Shown here piece after piece: positions 40,863 to 50,503 of a stretch of 64,000 nt of DNA. Made by a program: the position numbers and the translations under genes. The notes under the pieces were generated by a model. It worked only from the letters and a program-made list of their open reading frames with translations. It did not search any database and was not told the origin of the DNA. The stretch lies in NCBI RefSeq assembly GCF_006439015.1, contig NZ_RCZG01000007.1:1-64000 (forward strand), given 5' to 3'. The first letter of the stretch is position 1, and each line of letters begins with the position of its first letter. The DNA comes from Mycolicibacterium hodleri (GTDB taxonomy: Bacteria; Actinomycetota; Actinomycetes; Mycobacteriales; Mycobacteriaceae).

Positions 40863-43800
40863 AATTGCCCATCACGATCGACCCGCGATACCACGACGCG
40901 GTGCTCTTCGACCTCGACGGTGTGCTGGCGGGCGACGTGCCGGCATTCGGGCCCACGGTCGAGTTGGCCCGCAACTTGCAAGGGATCGGCGTCGCTGCGG
41001 CTGCCTATTCGTCGAACCCGCATTGCCAGCAGGCACTGAAGGCAGCCGGAATCGACGATCTGTTCGGGGTCTGCATCGACGGACTGGCCGGCGAACGCGG
41101 AACAGCCGAACGGCCGCGCCCCGCAGTGCTTCTCGACGCCACCCGCCGACTCGGGGTGAGACCGCAGCGGTGTGTCGTCGTCGAGGCCTCTGACGCCGGG
41201 GTGGCGGCCGGGCGAACTGGCGGGTTTGCGCTCGTCATCGGCATCGGCGGAAGCGACCGTGCCGAGGACTTGACCCGCCACGGTGCCGACGTCGTGCTCG
41301 CCGACCTTGCCGAGGTCGCCGTTCGCGCAGGCGACGAGCGCGTGTCGGAACTCCCGAATGCGTTGGAGTCCTACGGCCAACTGATCGGCGTCACCAGCGC
41401 CCGCGAGTCGATGCTGTTCCTGGACTTCGACGGCACGCTCTCCCCCATCGTCTCGGATCCCGGCTCGGCCAGCCTCGTCGATGGTGCCGCCGAGGCACTG
41501 GAACTGGTGGCGGGCGTGTGCCCCGTAGCCATCCTGAGCGGTCGCGACCTCGCGGACGTCCGCGAGCGCGTCGGCATCCCCGGCATCTGGTACGCCGGTA
41601 GCCACGGGTTCGAATTGACCGGGCCGGATGGCACCCATCACCAGAACGACGACGCCGCCGCCTTCGTACCCGTCCTCGAGTCCGTCGCCGCCGATCTGCG
41701 CCGGACGCTGGCCAACGTTCCGGGTGTGCGTGTCGAGCACAAACGCTTCGCCGTCGCGGTGCACTATCGCGAGGTGGAACCGGAACACGTCGCCGAAATC
41801 GTCTCCGCGGCACATGGATTCGGGGCACCCAACGGCCTGCGGGTCACCGGTGGCCGGATGGTCGTCGAACTGCGCCCCGACATCGACTGGGACAAGGGCA
41901 CCACGCTGGCGTGGATCCGGGACCGGATCGATCCGTCCGGCGCCCGGTTGCCGATCTACATCGGCGACGACCTCACCGACGAGGATGCCTTCGACGCGGT
42001 GCGGTTCGACGGTGTCGGGATCGTCGTCGCGCACGACGAGGACGGTGACCGCAAGACGGCCGCCCAGTTCGCGCTCGGGAGCCCGGAACAGGTCCGTGAA
42101 TTCATGCAGCGCGGCTCGCAATGGCTGGCCTACAAGCGCCAGGCGTCGGGTGAGTCATGGGAGTACACCTACGAAGGCTACGATCCGCAGACCGAGAAAC
42201 TTCGTGAAGCGTTGTGCACGTTGGGAAACGGCTATTTCGCGACCCGCGGCGCCGCACCGGAGTCGAAGGCCGGACAGGTGCACTACCCGGGGACTTACGG
42301 CGCCGGAGTCTACAACCGCCTCGTCGACGAGGTATCGGGCACCGAGATCGACAACGAGAGTCTGGTCAACCTGCCCAACTGGCTGTCGTTGACCTTCCGG
42401 ATCGACGGGGGACGCTGGTTCGAGGTCGACGCGGTCACCATATTGTCCTACCGGCAGACGCTCGACCTTCGCGGCGCGGTGCTGACCCGAGAGGTCCGCT
42501 TCCGCGACGATGCGCAGCGGACGACCCTACTGTCGCAACGGCGATTCGTGGCGATGCACACCCCGCACGTCGGTGCCCTCGAGACGACCATCCTCGCCGA
42601 GGACTGGTCCGGAACCGTCGAGGTTCGCTCGACGCTGGACGGCAACGTCACGAACTCACTTGTCGAGCGCTATCGCGACTTAGCCAGTGACCATCTCCAG
42701 TTGGTGGCCAAACGGGAAGTCTCCGGGAGCTCCGTCCTGTTGACGGTGCAGACCAGCCAATCCCGCATTCCCGTGGCGATGGCGGCACGAAACACCGTCT
42801 GGCGCGACGGCGAGCCCGTTGCGGCCACCTTCCGACTGTTCAACGACCGCGCCGAGATCGGCCACGACATCGCGGTCCAGCTCTCCGTCGGCGAGGCGAT
42901 GACGGTCGAGAAGGTCGTCACCATCCATACGGGGCGCGACGTCGCGACGTCCGAACCCGCCGTCAATGCCGAGCGCTCGCTCGCCACGCTCGACCGATTC
43001 GACGAACTGCTCAACGGCCACCAAGGCGAGTGGACGCACCTGTGGGAGCGCCTGTCGATCGAATTCGACGACTTCGGCGACGAATTGGGGATTCTGCGCC
43101 TGCATCTGCTACATCTCCTACAGACCGTGTCACCGAACACCGGCGACCTCGACGTCGGCGTCCCCGCTCGTGGTCTGCACGGCGAAGCGTATCGCGGCCA
43201 CATCTTCTGGGACGAACTGTTCATCTTCCCCGTCCTCAACCTGCGGCTGCCGATGATCACCCGGTCTCTGATGCGATATCGCTACCGCCGACTGCCGGAG
43301 GCGCGTGCGGCCGCCACGGCGGCAGGCTATTCGGGTGCCATGTTCCCCTGGCAGTCCGGCAGCGACGGACGCGAGGAAAGCCAACGCCTTCATCTCAATC
43401 CCCGTAGCGGCCACTGGAATCCGGACGCCAGCGCTCGCGCACACCACATCGGCATCGCGGTCGCGTACAACGCGTGGAAGTTCTACGAGGTTACCGGCGA
43501 CCTGGCCTACCTGATCGACTACGGCGCGGAGATGCTCGCCGAGGTCGCCCGCTTCTTCGTCAGCCTCGCCACCTTCGACGACGAGCGGGGTCGCTTCAGC
43601 ATCCTTGGCGTCATCGGGCCCGACGAGTTCCACTCCGGCTACCCGAACGCGCCGTACGACGGTATCGACAACAACGCATATACCAACGTGATGGCGGTGT
43701 GGGTGATCATGCGCGCACTCGATGCGTTGCGTCTGCTCCCGATGCCGAACCGACTGGACCTGATCGAGACGCTAGCGCTCAATAGTAGGGAGTTGGCGAA

Positions 43801-44554
43801 GTGGGAGGACGTCAGCAGACGCATGTACGTCCCCTTCCACGATGGAGTCATCAGTCAGTTCGAGGGCTATGGCGAGCTGGCGGAACTGGATTGGGACCGC
43901 CTTCGTAGTCAGCACGGCAACATCCAACGGCTGGACCGCATCCTCGAGGCACAGGACGACGACGTCAACCGCTACAGGGCGTCCAAGCAGGCCGACGCGC
44001 TCATGCTGCTCTACCTGCTGTCCGCGACCGAGTTACACGAGCTGCTCGACCGCCTCGGATATCGCTTTCTTCCTGATCAGGTGCCAAAGATGGTGGACTA
44101 CTACCTCGCGCGCACCTCCCACGGGTCGACCCTCAGCGGCGTCGTGCACACCTGGGTACTGGCCAGGGCCAACCGCGAGCGTGCGATGGAATTCTTCCAG
44201 CAGGCGCTGAAGTCTGATGTGTCCGACATCCAGGGAGGTACCACCTCGGAGGGCATCCACCTGGCAGCCATGGCGGGCACGGTCGATCTGATGCAGCGTT
44301 GCTTCACCGGGCTGGAGACCAGGGCCAACCGCATCATTCTCTCGCCGCACTGGCCGAAATCGCTTGGCGTGCTGGCAATACCGATCCACTATCGCGGCGT
44401 ACACCTGCACCTGCGGGTAAGTGGGAAGGGCGTCATCATCAGCGCCGATCCTGGCGAGAACCCACCGGTCGAGATCGAATGTCGCGGCCATGTGCAATAC
44501 CTCGCTCCTGGGCGGACCGTTCGATTTGCCCATACCGAAGGATCGATTCAATGA
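40859..44554 (+). CDS. otsB1: HAD / trehalose-phosphatase / GH65 fusion (OtsB1-like)
   Basis: A 1231-residue three-part protein. The first part is a beta-phosphoglucomutase-like HAD domain (about 1-175, VLFDLDGVLAG). The second is a trehalose-6-phosphate phosphatase-type HAD domain (about 180-420, LFLDFDGTLSP and GDDLTDEDAF). The third is a GH65 glycosidase/phosphorylase domain (about 430-1230) with GHIFWDELFIFPVLN and catalytic Glu in GPDEFHSGY. It equals the layout of mycobacterial OtsB1 (Rv2006), a DosR regulon protein. Likely reactions are maltose or trehalose phosphorolysis with interconversion of the sugar phosphate. It overlaps ppsA and the next gene by ATGA. Confidence 0.9.
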   Translation: MKLPITIDPRYHDAVLFDLDGVLAGDVPAFGPTVELARNLQGIGVAAAAYSSNPHCQQALKAAGIDDLFGVCIDGLAGERGTAERPRPAVLLDATRRLGVRPQRCVVVEASDAGVAAGRTGGFALVIGIGGSDRAEDLTRHGADVVLADLAEVAVRAGDERVSELPNALESYGQLIGVTSARESMLFLDFDGTLSPIVSDPGSASLVDGAAEALELVAGVCPVAILSGRDLADVRERVGIPGIWYAGSHGFELTGPDGTHHQNDDAAAFVPVLESVAADLRRTLANVPGVRVEHKRFAVAVHYREVEPEHVAEIVSAAHGFGAPNGLRVTGGRMVVELRPDIDWDKGTTLAWIRDRIDPSGARLPIYIGDDLTDEDAFDAVRFDGVGIVVAHDEDGDRKTAAQFALGSPEQVREFMQRGSQWLAYKRQASGESWEYTYEGYDPQTEKLREALCTLGNGYFATRGAAPESKAGQVHYPGTYGAGVYNRLVDEVSGTEIDNESLVNLPNWLSLTFRIDGGRWFEVDAVTILSYRQTLDLRGAVLTREVRFRDDAQRTTLLSQRRFVAMHTPHVGALETTILAEDWSGTVEVRSTLDGNVTNSLVERYRDLASDHLQLVAKREVSGSSVLLTVQTSQSRIPVAMAARNTVWRDGEPVAATFRLFNDRAEIGHDIAVQLSVGEAMTVEKVVTIHTGRDVATSEPAVNAERSLATLDRFDELLNGHQGEWTHLWERLSIEFDDFGDELGILRLHLLHLLQTVSPNTGDLDVGVPARGLHGEAYRGHIFWDELFIFPVLNLRLPMITRSLMRYRYRRLPEARAAATAAGYSGAMFPWQSGSDGREESQRLHLNPRSGHWNPDASARAHHIGIAVAYNAWKFYEVTGDLAYLIDYGAEMLAEVARFFVSLATFDDERGRFSILGVIGPDEFHSGYPNAPYDGIDNNAYTNVMAVWVIMRALDALRLLPMPNRLDLIETLALNSRELAKWEDVSRRMYVPFHDGVISQFEGYGELAELDWDRLRSQHGNIQRLDRILEAQDDDVNRYRASKQADALMLLYLLSATELHELLDRLGYRFLPDQVPKMVDYYLARTSHGSTLSGVVHTWVLARANRERAMEFFQQALKSDVSDIQGGTTSEGIHLAAMAGTVDLMQRCFTGLETRANRIILSPHWPKSLGVLAIPIHYRGVHLHLRVSGKGVIISADPGENPPVEIECRGHVQYLAPGRTVRFAHTEGSIQ

Positions 44555-45267
44555 CGCCAGACACGCGAGCAGACAGACCACCCGGCCTCGCGGCACGCTC
44601 GCTCGGCGTGGTCGCCGCGGTCTTCTCCGGGTTGTACCTCCTCTCCGACGTAATCGAAGCCGCTCAGGGAGGCTTCTCCGGTCTACAGCTGACCCTCACA
44701 CTGGTGGCCGAGGCAGCGATCCCGCCCTTTGTCGTTGGCCTCTACCTCGTGCAGCGGCCACAGATCGGGCGACTGGGTTTGATCAGCGCCGTAGCCTATG
44801 CATACAGCTATGTGTTCTTCACCGGGACAGTCATTTACGCGTTGGTGAACGACACCCGTGACTACGCTGCGCTCACGGGCAAACTCGGCGCATCGATGAC
44901 CATTCATGGGGCGATCATGGTATTCGCCGGAATCGGCTTCGGGATGGCGGTGATGAGGGCGCGTGTACTTCCTCGGTGGACGGGGGTGGCCCTGGCAGTG
45001 GGAGTGGTCGCCGTCGCCGCTACGCAAGCTGCCCCCGAGGGCGTGCAGCTGGTGGCTGCGGGAATCCGCGCCGTCGCCTTTGGCGGCATGGGCTTCGCGC
45101 TGACAAAATGGAGTGGCCATCCCGCCGACCGTCGCCATGTGTCGGACAATGGCGATGAGATCCCGGGTCCGATCCCGTCGGCACGAGCACACGGGACGCA
45201 GCACCCAAACAGAGGTGGCGCAGGGGATTCCCGCTCTCAGTCAACTCGCGGAGCTCCGCGTCCATGA
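44551..45267 (+). CDS. Multi-helix membrane protein of the ppsA-nifJ operon
   Basis: A protein of 238 residues with about six helices in the first 185 residues (AARSLGVVAAVFSGLYLLSDV, LTLVAEAAIPPFVVGLYLVQ, LISAVAYAYSYVFFTGTVIYAL, ASMTIHGAIMVFAGIGFGMAV and others). A hydrophilic, possibly disordered C-terminal tail follows. No family is recognised. ATGA overlaps both neighbours, so it is translated with the OtsB1-like and GltD-like proteins. Its membrane location could tether the redox enzymes or handle a small molecule; that is inference only. Confidence 0.6.
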   Translation: MTPDTRADRPPGLAARSLGVVAAVFSGLYLLSDVIEAAQGGFSGLQLTLTLVAEAAIPPFVVGLYLVQRPQIGRLGLISAVAYAYSYVFFTGTVIYALVNDTRDYAALTGKLGASMTIHGAIMVFAGIGFGMAVMRARVLPRWTGVALAVGVVAVAATQAAPEGVQLVAAGIRAVAFGGMGFALTKWSGHPADRRHVSDNGDEIPGPIPSARAHGTQHPNRGGAGDSRSQSTRGAPRP

Positions 45268-46925
45268 GCAACGATCCGTCCGACCGACCCGCAGCTGGAC
45301 CGTCCAAGGACGTCACGCCACTGCCCGACCTCTTCCACGGTCACGCTGGCGCCGGTCCGGTGCGCGAACATCGACCCGTATACCTGGACCTGCTGCCGCC
45401 GTGCAACGCAGGTTGTCCCGCCGGGGAGAACATCCAGGCCTGGCTGGCGCATGCCACGGCCGGCCGTCACGAAGCCGCCTGGCGTCAGCTCGTCGCGGAC
45501 AATCCGTTTGCCGCGATTCACGGGCGGGTGTGCTACCACCCATGCGAAACCGTCTGCAACCGAGCCAATCTCGACAGTTCGGTATCGATCCACTCGGTGG
45601 AGCGGTTCCTCGGTGACCTCGCCCACGAACGGGGCTGGTCCTTCGATCCGCCGCCCGCCCCCACCGGCAAGCGGGTCATGGTCATCGGCGCAGGCCCGAG
45701 TGGGCTGTCCGCGGCCTATCACTTGGCGCGCCTGGGCCACGAGGTCGAGATCCGCGACGCGGGACCGCTACCCGGCGGAATGATGCGGTACGGCATTCCG
45801 GCGTACCGGCTACCGCGCGACGTGCTTGACGACGAGCTGAACCGGATCGCGGCCATGGGCGTGCGGTTGACGGGAGACCACCGGGTCGAGAACCTCGCGG
45901 CCGAACGTGACGCGGGCGGCTTCGACGCGGTATTCGTCGCGATCGGCGCACACCTGGCCAAGCGCGTCGACATCCCGGCCAGCGATGCGGGAACGATGGT
46001 GGACGCGGTGTCGTTCCTACACAGCGTCGCCGCCGGCGAGAAGCCGGCGATCGGGCATCACGTCGCCGTCTATGGCGGCGGCAACACCGCGATGGATGCC
46101 GCGCGGGTGGCCCGCCGACTCGGCGCCGAGGACGCGGTCATCGTCTATCGCCGCACCCGCGAGCAGATGCCCGCTCACCTCGAGGAGGCACAGGACGCCG
46201 AACGCGAGGGCGTCCGGATCAATTGGCTGCGGACGATCACCGCCTTCGACGGCCCCGAATTGCAGGTCGAGGTCATGGAACTCGACGATTCGGGTTACCC
46301 GCAGCCCACCGGGCGTTTCGAGACGCTGGCCGCCGACACCCTGATCATGGCGCTCGGTCAGGAGACGGAATCGGCGTTCATGCGGACGCTGCCGGGAGTC
46401 GAGTTCGACGCCGACGGCAGCGTTCAAGTCTCGGCGTCGATGATGACCGGCTGTCCGGGCGTGTTCGCCGGCGGTGACATGGTGCCCAGTGAGCGCACGG
46501 TCACCGTCGGTGTCGGACACGGCAAGAAGGCGGCCCGCCACATCGACGCCTGGTTGCGAAACTCGGAGGCCGCATCCCCGACCAAACACCGGACCGCGTC
46601 CTTCGATGAGTTGCACCTCTGGTACTTCGGTGACACCGCGCAACGCAAGCAGCCCGAACTCGACGCGCACACGCGAGTCACCGGTTTCGACGAGGTAGTG
46701 GGCGGTCTGTCGTCGGAGGCGGCGACCTACGAGGCGGGGCGGTGCCTGTCGTGCGGAAACTGCTTCGAATGTGACGGCTGCCTCGGCGCCTGCCCCGAGG
46801 ATGCCGTCATCAAACTCGGGGTCGGCCTCCGCTACGAGTTCGACTATGACAAGTGCACCGGCTGCGGCGTGTGCGCCGACCAGTGCCCGGTCCACGCCAT
46901 CGACATGCTCCCGGAGCCCACATGA
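45264..46925 (+). CDS. GltD-like Fe-S FAD oxidoreductase with C-terminal ferredoxin domain
   Basis: A 553-residue flavoprotein. The N-terminal GltD-type Fe-S region has CNAGCPAGENIQAWL and CYHPCETVCNR. FAD/NAD(P) Rossmann domains follow, with VIGAGPSGLSAAYHLARLGHEV and AVYGGGNTAMDAARVARRLG, and CPGVFAGGD near the flavin. The C-terminal two-cluster ferredoxin domain has CLSCGNCFECDGCLGACP and CTGCGVCADQCP. It is not next to gltB; instead it overlaps nifJ, so it more likely transfers electrons between NAD(P)H and the ferredoxin pool used by NifJ. Confidence 0.88.
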   Translation: MSNDPSDRPAAGPSKDVTPLPDLFHGHAGAGPVREHRPVYLDLLPPCNAGCPAGENIQAWLAHATAGRHEAAWRQLVADNPFAAIHGRVCYHPCETVCNRANLDSSVSIHSVERFLGDLAHERGWSFDPPPAPTGKRVMVIGAGPSGLSAAYHLARLGHEVEIRDAGPLPGGMMRYGIPAYRLPRDVLDDELNRIAAMGVRLTGDHRVENLAAERDAGGFDAVFVAIGAHLAKRVDIPASDAGTMVDAVSFLHSVAAGEKPAIGHHVAVYGGGNTAMDAARVARRLGAEDAVIVYRRTREQMPAHLEEAQDAEREGVRINWLRTITAFDGPELQVEVMELDDSGYPQPTGRFETLAADTLIMALGQETESAFMRTLPGVEFDADGSVQVSASMMTGCPGVFAGGDMVPSERTVTVGVGHGKKAARHIDAWLRNSEAASPTKHRTASFDELHLWYFGDTAQRKQPELDAHTRVTGFDEVVGGLSSEAATYEAGRCLSCGNCFECDGCLGACPEDAVIKLGVGLRYEFDYDKCTGCGVCADQCPVHAIDMLPEPT

Positions 46926-49900
46926 CACGTACCACCGTGGACGGCAACGAGGCCGCCGTGTCGGTCGCCTACCGGCTCAACGAGGTGTGCTGCATCTACC
47001 CGATCACGCCGTCCTCGCCGATGGCCGAGTTGGCCGACGTATGGTCCAGCGCCGGGCGGACCAACGTGTGGGGCACCGTCCCGACGGTGGTCGAAATGCA
47101 AAGCGAAGGTGGAGCTGCGGGCGCGCTGCACGGCGCCCTGCAGAGTGGCGCGCTGACCACGACCTTCACCTCGTCACAGGGCCTGCTGCTGATGATCCCC
47201 AACATGTACAAGATCGCCGGGGAACTGACGTCCGCCGTGATCAACGTGGCCGCGCGATCGGTTGCTGCGCAGGCATTGTCGATCTTCGGGGACCACTCCG
47301 ACGTGATGGCCGTTCGGCAAACGGGGTTCGCGATGCTCGCGTCGGCCTCGGTTCAGGAGGCACAGGACCTGGCGCTCGTCGCGCAGGCGGCCACCCTGGC
47401 CACCCGGGTACCGTTCGTCCACTTCTTCGACGGGTTCCGCACCTCCCACGAACTCAACACGATCGAGACGCTCAACGATGACGACCTTCGGGCGCTGGTG
47501 CCCGAGGAGTTGGTTCGGGCACATCGCGGACGCGCACTGTCGCCAGAGCGGCCGTTCATCCGCGGCACCGCGCAGAACCCGGATGTCTTCTTCCAGGCGC
47601 GGGAAACGGTCAATCCGTTCTACGCGCGGGTGCCCGGTGTGGTCGCGGATCTGATGGCGCGCCTGGGCGAGCGCACCGGCCGCAGGATGGGCATCGTCGA
47701 CTACACCGGGCATCCGGAGGCCGACCGTGTACTGGTGCTGATGGGCTCGGGCGCCGAGACCGTGCAGCAGACCGTCGCCGCCCTGGTCGATCGGGGCGAG
47801 CGGGTCGGTGTGGTGCAAATGCGTTTGTACCGGCCATTTCCCACTGAGGCACTATTGGCAGCGTTGCCGTCGACCGTGCGCATGGTCGGCGTGCTGGACC
47901 GCACCAAGGAGCCCGGCTCCATCGGCGAGCCGTTGTTCTTGGACGTGGTCGCAGCGCTGGCCGAGGCGCACTCCGACGGGGACCGGCCGGTCATGCCTCG
48001 CGTCACCGGTGGACGCTACGGCTTGTCGTCGAAGGAGTTCACGCCCGCCATGGTCGCGGGCGTGTTCGCCGAACTCGGTCGCGAGCGGCCGCGACGGCGG
48101 TTCACCATCGGTATCGACGACGACGTCTCGGGCACCAGCATCGACTACGACCCGTCCTTCGACATCGAGTCGGCCACGACATTCCGAGCCGTCTTCTTCG
48201 GACTGGGTTCGGACGGTACGGTCAGCGCGAACAAGAACACCATCAAGATCATGGGTTCGGAAGAAGGCCTGTTCGCGCAGGCGTACTTCGTCTATGACTC
48301 GAAGAAGTCGGGGTCGCAGACCGAGTCGCATCTGCGATTCGGGCCGGATCCCATCCATGCGCCCTACCTTGTCAGTGGCGCCAATTTCATTGGCTGCCAT
48401 CAGTTCCGGTTCCTCGACAAGATCGACGTCCTTGGTCGCGCTGCGCCAGGTGCGACGCTGCTACTGAACTGTCGACGTCCGGCGGAGAAGGTGTGGGACG
48501 CGCTGCCGCTGCGCGTCCAGGAGCAGATCCTGGACAAGAAGGTCTTGCTCTACGCCGTCGACGCCGACCGGATCGCGCGCGACGTCGGGCTCGCGGGACG
48601 CATCAACATCGTCCTGCAAACGTGCTTCTTCGCGATCTCGGATGTGCTGCCACGCGATCGGGCCATCGCTCGGATCAGGGAATCGGTGCAGAAGATGTAC
48701 GGCAACCGCGGCGCCGAAGTCTTGGCCAAGGAATTGGCCGCGGTCGACGGCGCCCTGGCCGGGCTGCAGCGGATCGAGGTGCCTGCCGACATCTCCGGGG
48801 CCACCTCCACCCGCGCTCCGGTGCCGACGGTGCCCGCGTCGGCGCCGGAGTTCGTCCGCACCGTGACTGCGGAAATGATGGCCGGCCGCGGAAACCTGCT
48901 GCCGGTCAGCGCACTTCCGGTGGACGGCACCTACCCGAGCGGTACCACTGCCTACGAGAAGCGCAACGTCTCCGAGCTGGTCGCGGTATGGGACGCCGAC
49001 GGCTGCATCCAGTGCGGCAACTGCAGCTTCGTCTGCCCGCACAGCGTGATCCGGTCCAAGTTCTACGACGAGTCCCAACTCGCATGCGCACCAGACGAAT
49101 TCGCCTCCGCTCCACTGGACGCCGTCGGACTGCCGAACGCCAGGTACTCACTGCAGGTGTACGTGGAGGACTGCACCGGATGCGGCCTGTGTGTCGAGGC
49201 TTGCCCGGTCGTCATTCCCGGAGTCGGGGTGAGCAAGGCGATCAACCTCGCGCCGGCCGAACCGCGGCTGGCCACCGAGCGGAAGAACATCGACTTCTTC
49301 GAGACGCTGCCAACCAATGACCGGTCCAAAGTGGACTTCGGCACCGTGCGTGGCACGCAGTTCCTGCAGCCGCTGTTCGAGTTCTCCGGCGCCTGTGCGG
49401 GTTGCGGAGAGACGCCCTACCTCAAGCTCCTCTCTCAACTGTTCGGGGATCGGCTGATGATCGCCAACGCGACAGGCTGCTCGTCGATCTACGGTGGCAA
49501 CCTTCCCACCACCCCGTGGGCGACCAACGCCGACGGGCGGGGCCCAGCCTGGTCGAATTCGCTATTCGAGGACAACGCGGAGTTCGGGCTCGGGCTGCGA
49601 TTGGCCAGCGACGGCCACGTCACGCTGGCCCGTCGGCGTCTCGCCGAGTTACGGGACACGCTAGGCGGCCGACTCGTCGACGACATTCTGTCAGCGCCAC
49701 AGCTTCGCGAGTCGGAGCTGTCCGCACAGCGTGAGCGGGTGGCCGAGCTCAGGACCCGTCTCGACGGGCTCGAACCCGCACTGACCGCTGACCTGCTCAG
49801 CGTGGTGGACAGCCTGGTCAGACGCAGCGTGTGGATCGTCGGTGGGGACGGCTGGGCATACGACATCGGATCCGGCGGGCTCGACCACGTGCTTGCCACC

Positions 49901-50503
49901 GGGCGCAACGTCAACGTGCTGGTGCTCGACACCGAGGTCTACTCCAACACCGGCGGTCAGGCGTCCAAGTCGACACCGCTGGGCGCGGTGGCGAAGTTCG
50001 CCGCTGCGGGCAAGACGGTGCCGAAGAAGGACCTTGCCCTGCAGGCGATCGCGTATGGAAACGTCTACGTCGCGAAGGTCGCGATGGGAGCGGACCCACA
50101 GCAGACCCTTCAGGCGTTCCGCGAGGCGGAGGCCTACGACGGCCCGTCGCTGGTGATCGGTTACAGCCAATGTATTGCGCACGGCATCGACATGAGCCTC
50201 GGGATGGATCAGCAGTACCGCGCCGTCGCCAGTGGGCACTGGCCGCTGCTGCGGTATGACCCGGTATTGCGTGCCGCGGGCGCGAATCCGTTCCTGCTCG
50301 ATTCACACCGGCCGCGAATCCCACTCGCCGACTACGTCTACCGCGAGCTCCGCTACCGCGCGCTGGCCAACTCCGACCCGCTAGAGGCCGAACGACTGCT
50401 CGGAATGGCCGAGCAGGCCATCGAGCAGCGCTGGAATACCTACGAGGAGATGGCCGCTCGCGGTCCCGAACACTTCCACCCCGATGCCCGTAGGGAGCAC
50501 TGA
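46922..50503 (+). CDS. nifJ: Pyruvate:ferredoxin (flavodoxin) oxidoreductase
   Basis: A single-chain enzyme of 1193 residues that converts pyruvate and CoA to acetyl-CoA, CO2 and reduced ferredoxin. Domains in order are the pyrimidine-binding domain with YRLNEVCCIYPITPSSPMAE, the core gamma domain around 420-590, and two [4Fe-4S] clusters (CIQCGNCSFVCP and CTGCGLCVEACP, about 695-760). The C-terminal TPP domain has CAGCGETPY, ANATGCSSIYGGNLP and VYSNTGGQASKSTP. ATG 46922 overlaps the GltD-like stop. The enzyme is oxygen-sensitive in most organisms, in line with the hypoxia context. Confidence 0.95.
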   Translation: MTRTTVDGNEAAVSVAYRLNEVCCIYPITPSSPMAELADVWSSAGRTNVWGTVPTVVEMQSEGGAAGALHGALQSGALTTTFTSSQGLLLMIPNMYKIAGELTSAVINVAARSVAAQALSIFGDHSDVMAVRQTGFAMLASASVQEAQDLALVAQAATLATRVPFVHFFDGFRTSHELNTIETLNDDDLRALVPEELVRAHRGRALSPERPFIRGTAQNPDVFFQARETVNPFYARVPGVVADLMARLGERTGRRMGIVDYTGHPEADRVLVLMGSGAETVQQTVAALVDRGERVGVVQMRLYRPFPTEALLAALPSTVRMVGVLDRTKEPGSIGEPLFLDVVAALAEAHSDGDRPVMPRVTGGRYGLSSKEFTPAMVAGVFAELGRERPRRRFTIGIDDDVSGTSIDYDPSFDIESATTFRAVFFGLGSDGTVSANKNTIKIMGSEEGLFAQAYFVYDSKKSGSQTESHLRFGPDPIHAPYLVSGANFIGCHQFRFLDKIDVLGRAAPGATLLLNCRRPAEKVWDALPLRVQEQILDKKVLLYAVDADRIARDVGLAGRINIVLQTCFFAISDVLPRDRAIARIRESVQKMYGNRGAEVLAKELAAVDGALAGLQRIEVPADISGATSTRAPVPTVPASAPEFVRTVTAEMMAGRGNLLPVSALPVDGTYPSGTTAYEKRNVSELVAVWDADGCIQCGNCSFVCPHSVIRSKFYDESQLACAPDEFASAPLDAVGLPNARYSLQVYVEDCTGCGLCVEACPVVIPGVGVSKAINLAPAEPRLATERKNIDFFETLPTNDRSKVDFGTVRGTQFLQPLFEFSGACAGCGETPYLKLLSQLFGDRLMIANATGCSSIYGGNLPTTPWATNADGRGPAWSNSLFEDNAEFGLGLRLASDGHVTLARRRLAELRDTLGGRLVDDILSAPQLRESELSAQRERVAELRTRLDGLEPALTADLLSVVDSLVRRSVWIVGGDGWAYDIGSGGLDHVLATGRNVNVLVLDTEVYSNTGGQASKSTPLGAVAKFAAAGKTVPKKDLALQAIAYGNVYVAKVAMGADPQQTLQAFREAEAYDGPSLVIGYSQCIAHGIDMSLGMDQQYRAVASGHWPLLRYDPVLRAAGANPFLLDSHRPRIPLADYVYRELRYRALANSDPLEAERLLGMAEQAIEQRWNTYEEMAARGPEHFHPDARREH

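Noticed and set aside
38393..44554. Open frame of about 2050 codons on the + strand spanning ppsA and the OtsB1-like gene
   Set aside because: The first two thirds are an out-of-frame reading of ppsA, rich in Arg/Pro/Gly as expected for GC-rich shadows. Only the last part is the OtsB1-like gene, which has its own start at 40859.
45264..46925. Glutamate synthase small subunit (gltD)
   Set aside because: No gltB is adjacent, the protein has an added C-terminal two-cluster ferredoxin domain and it overlaps nifJ, so a ferredoxin-linked oxidoreductase is more likely.
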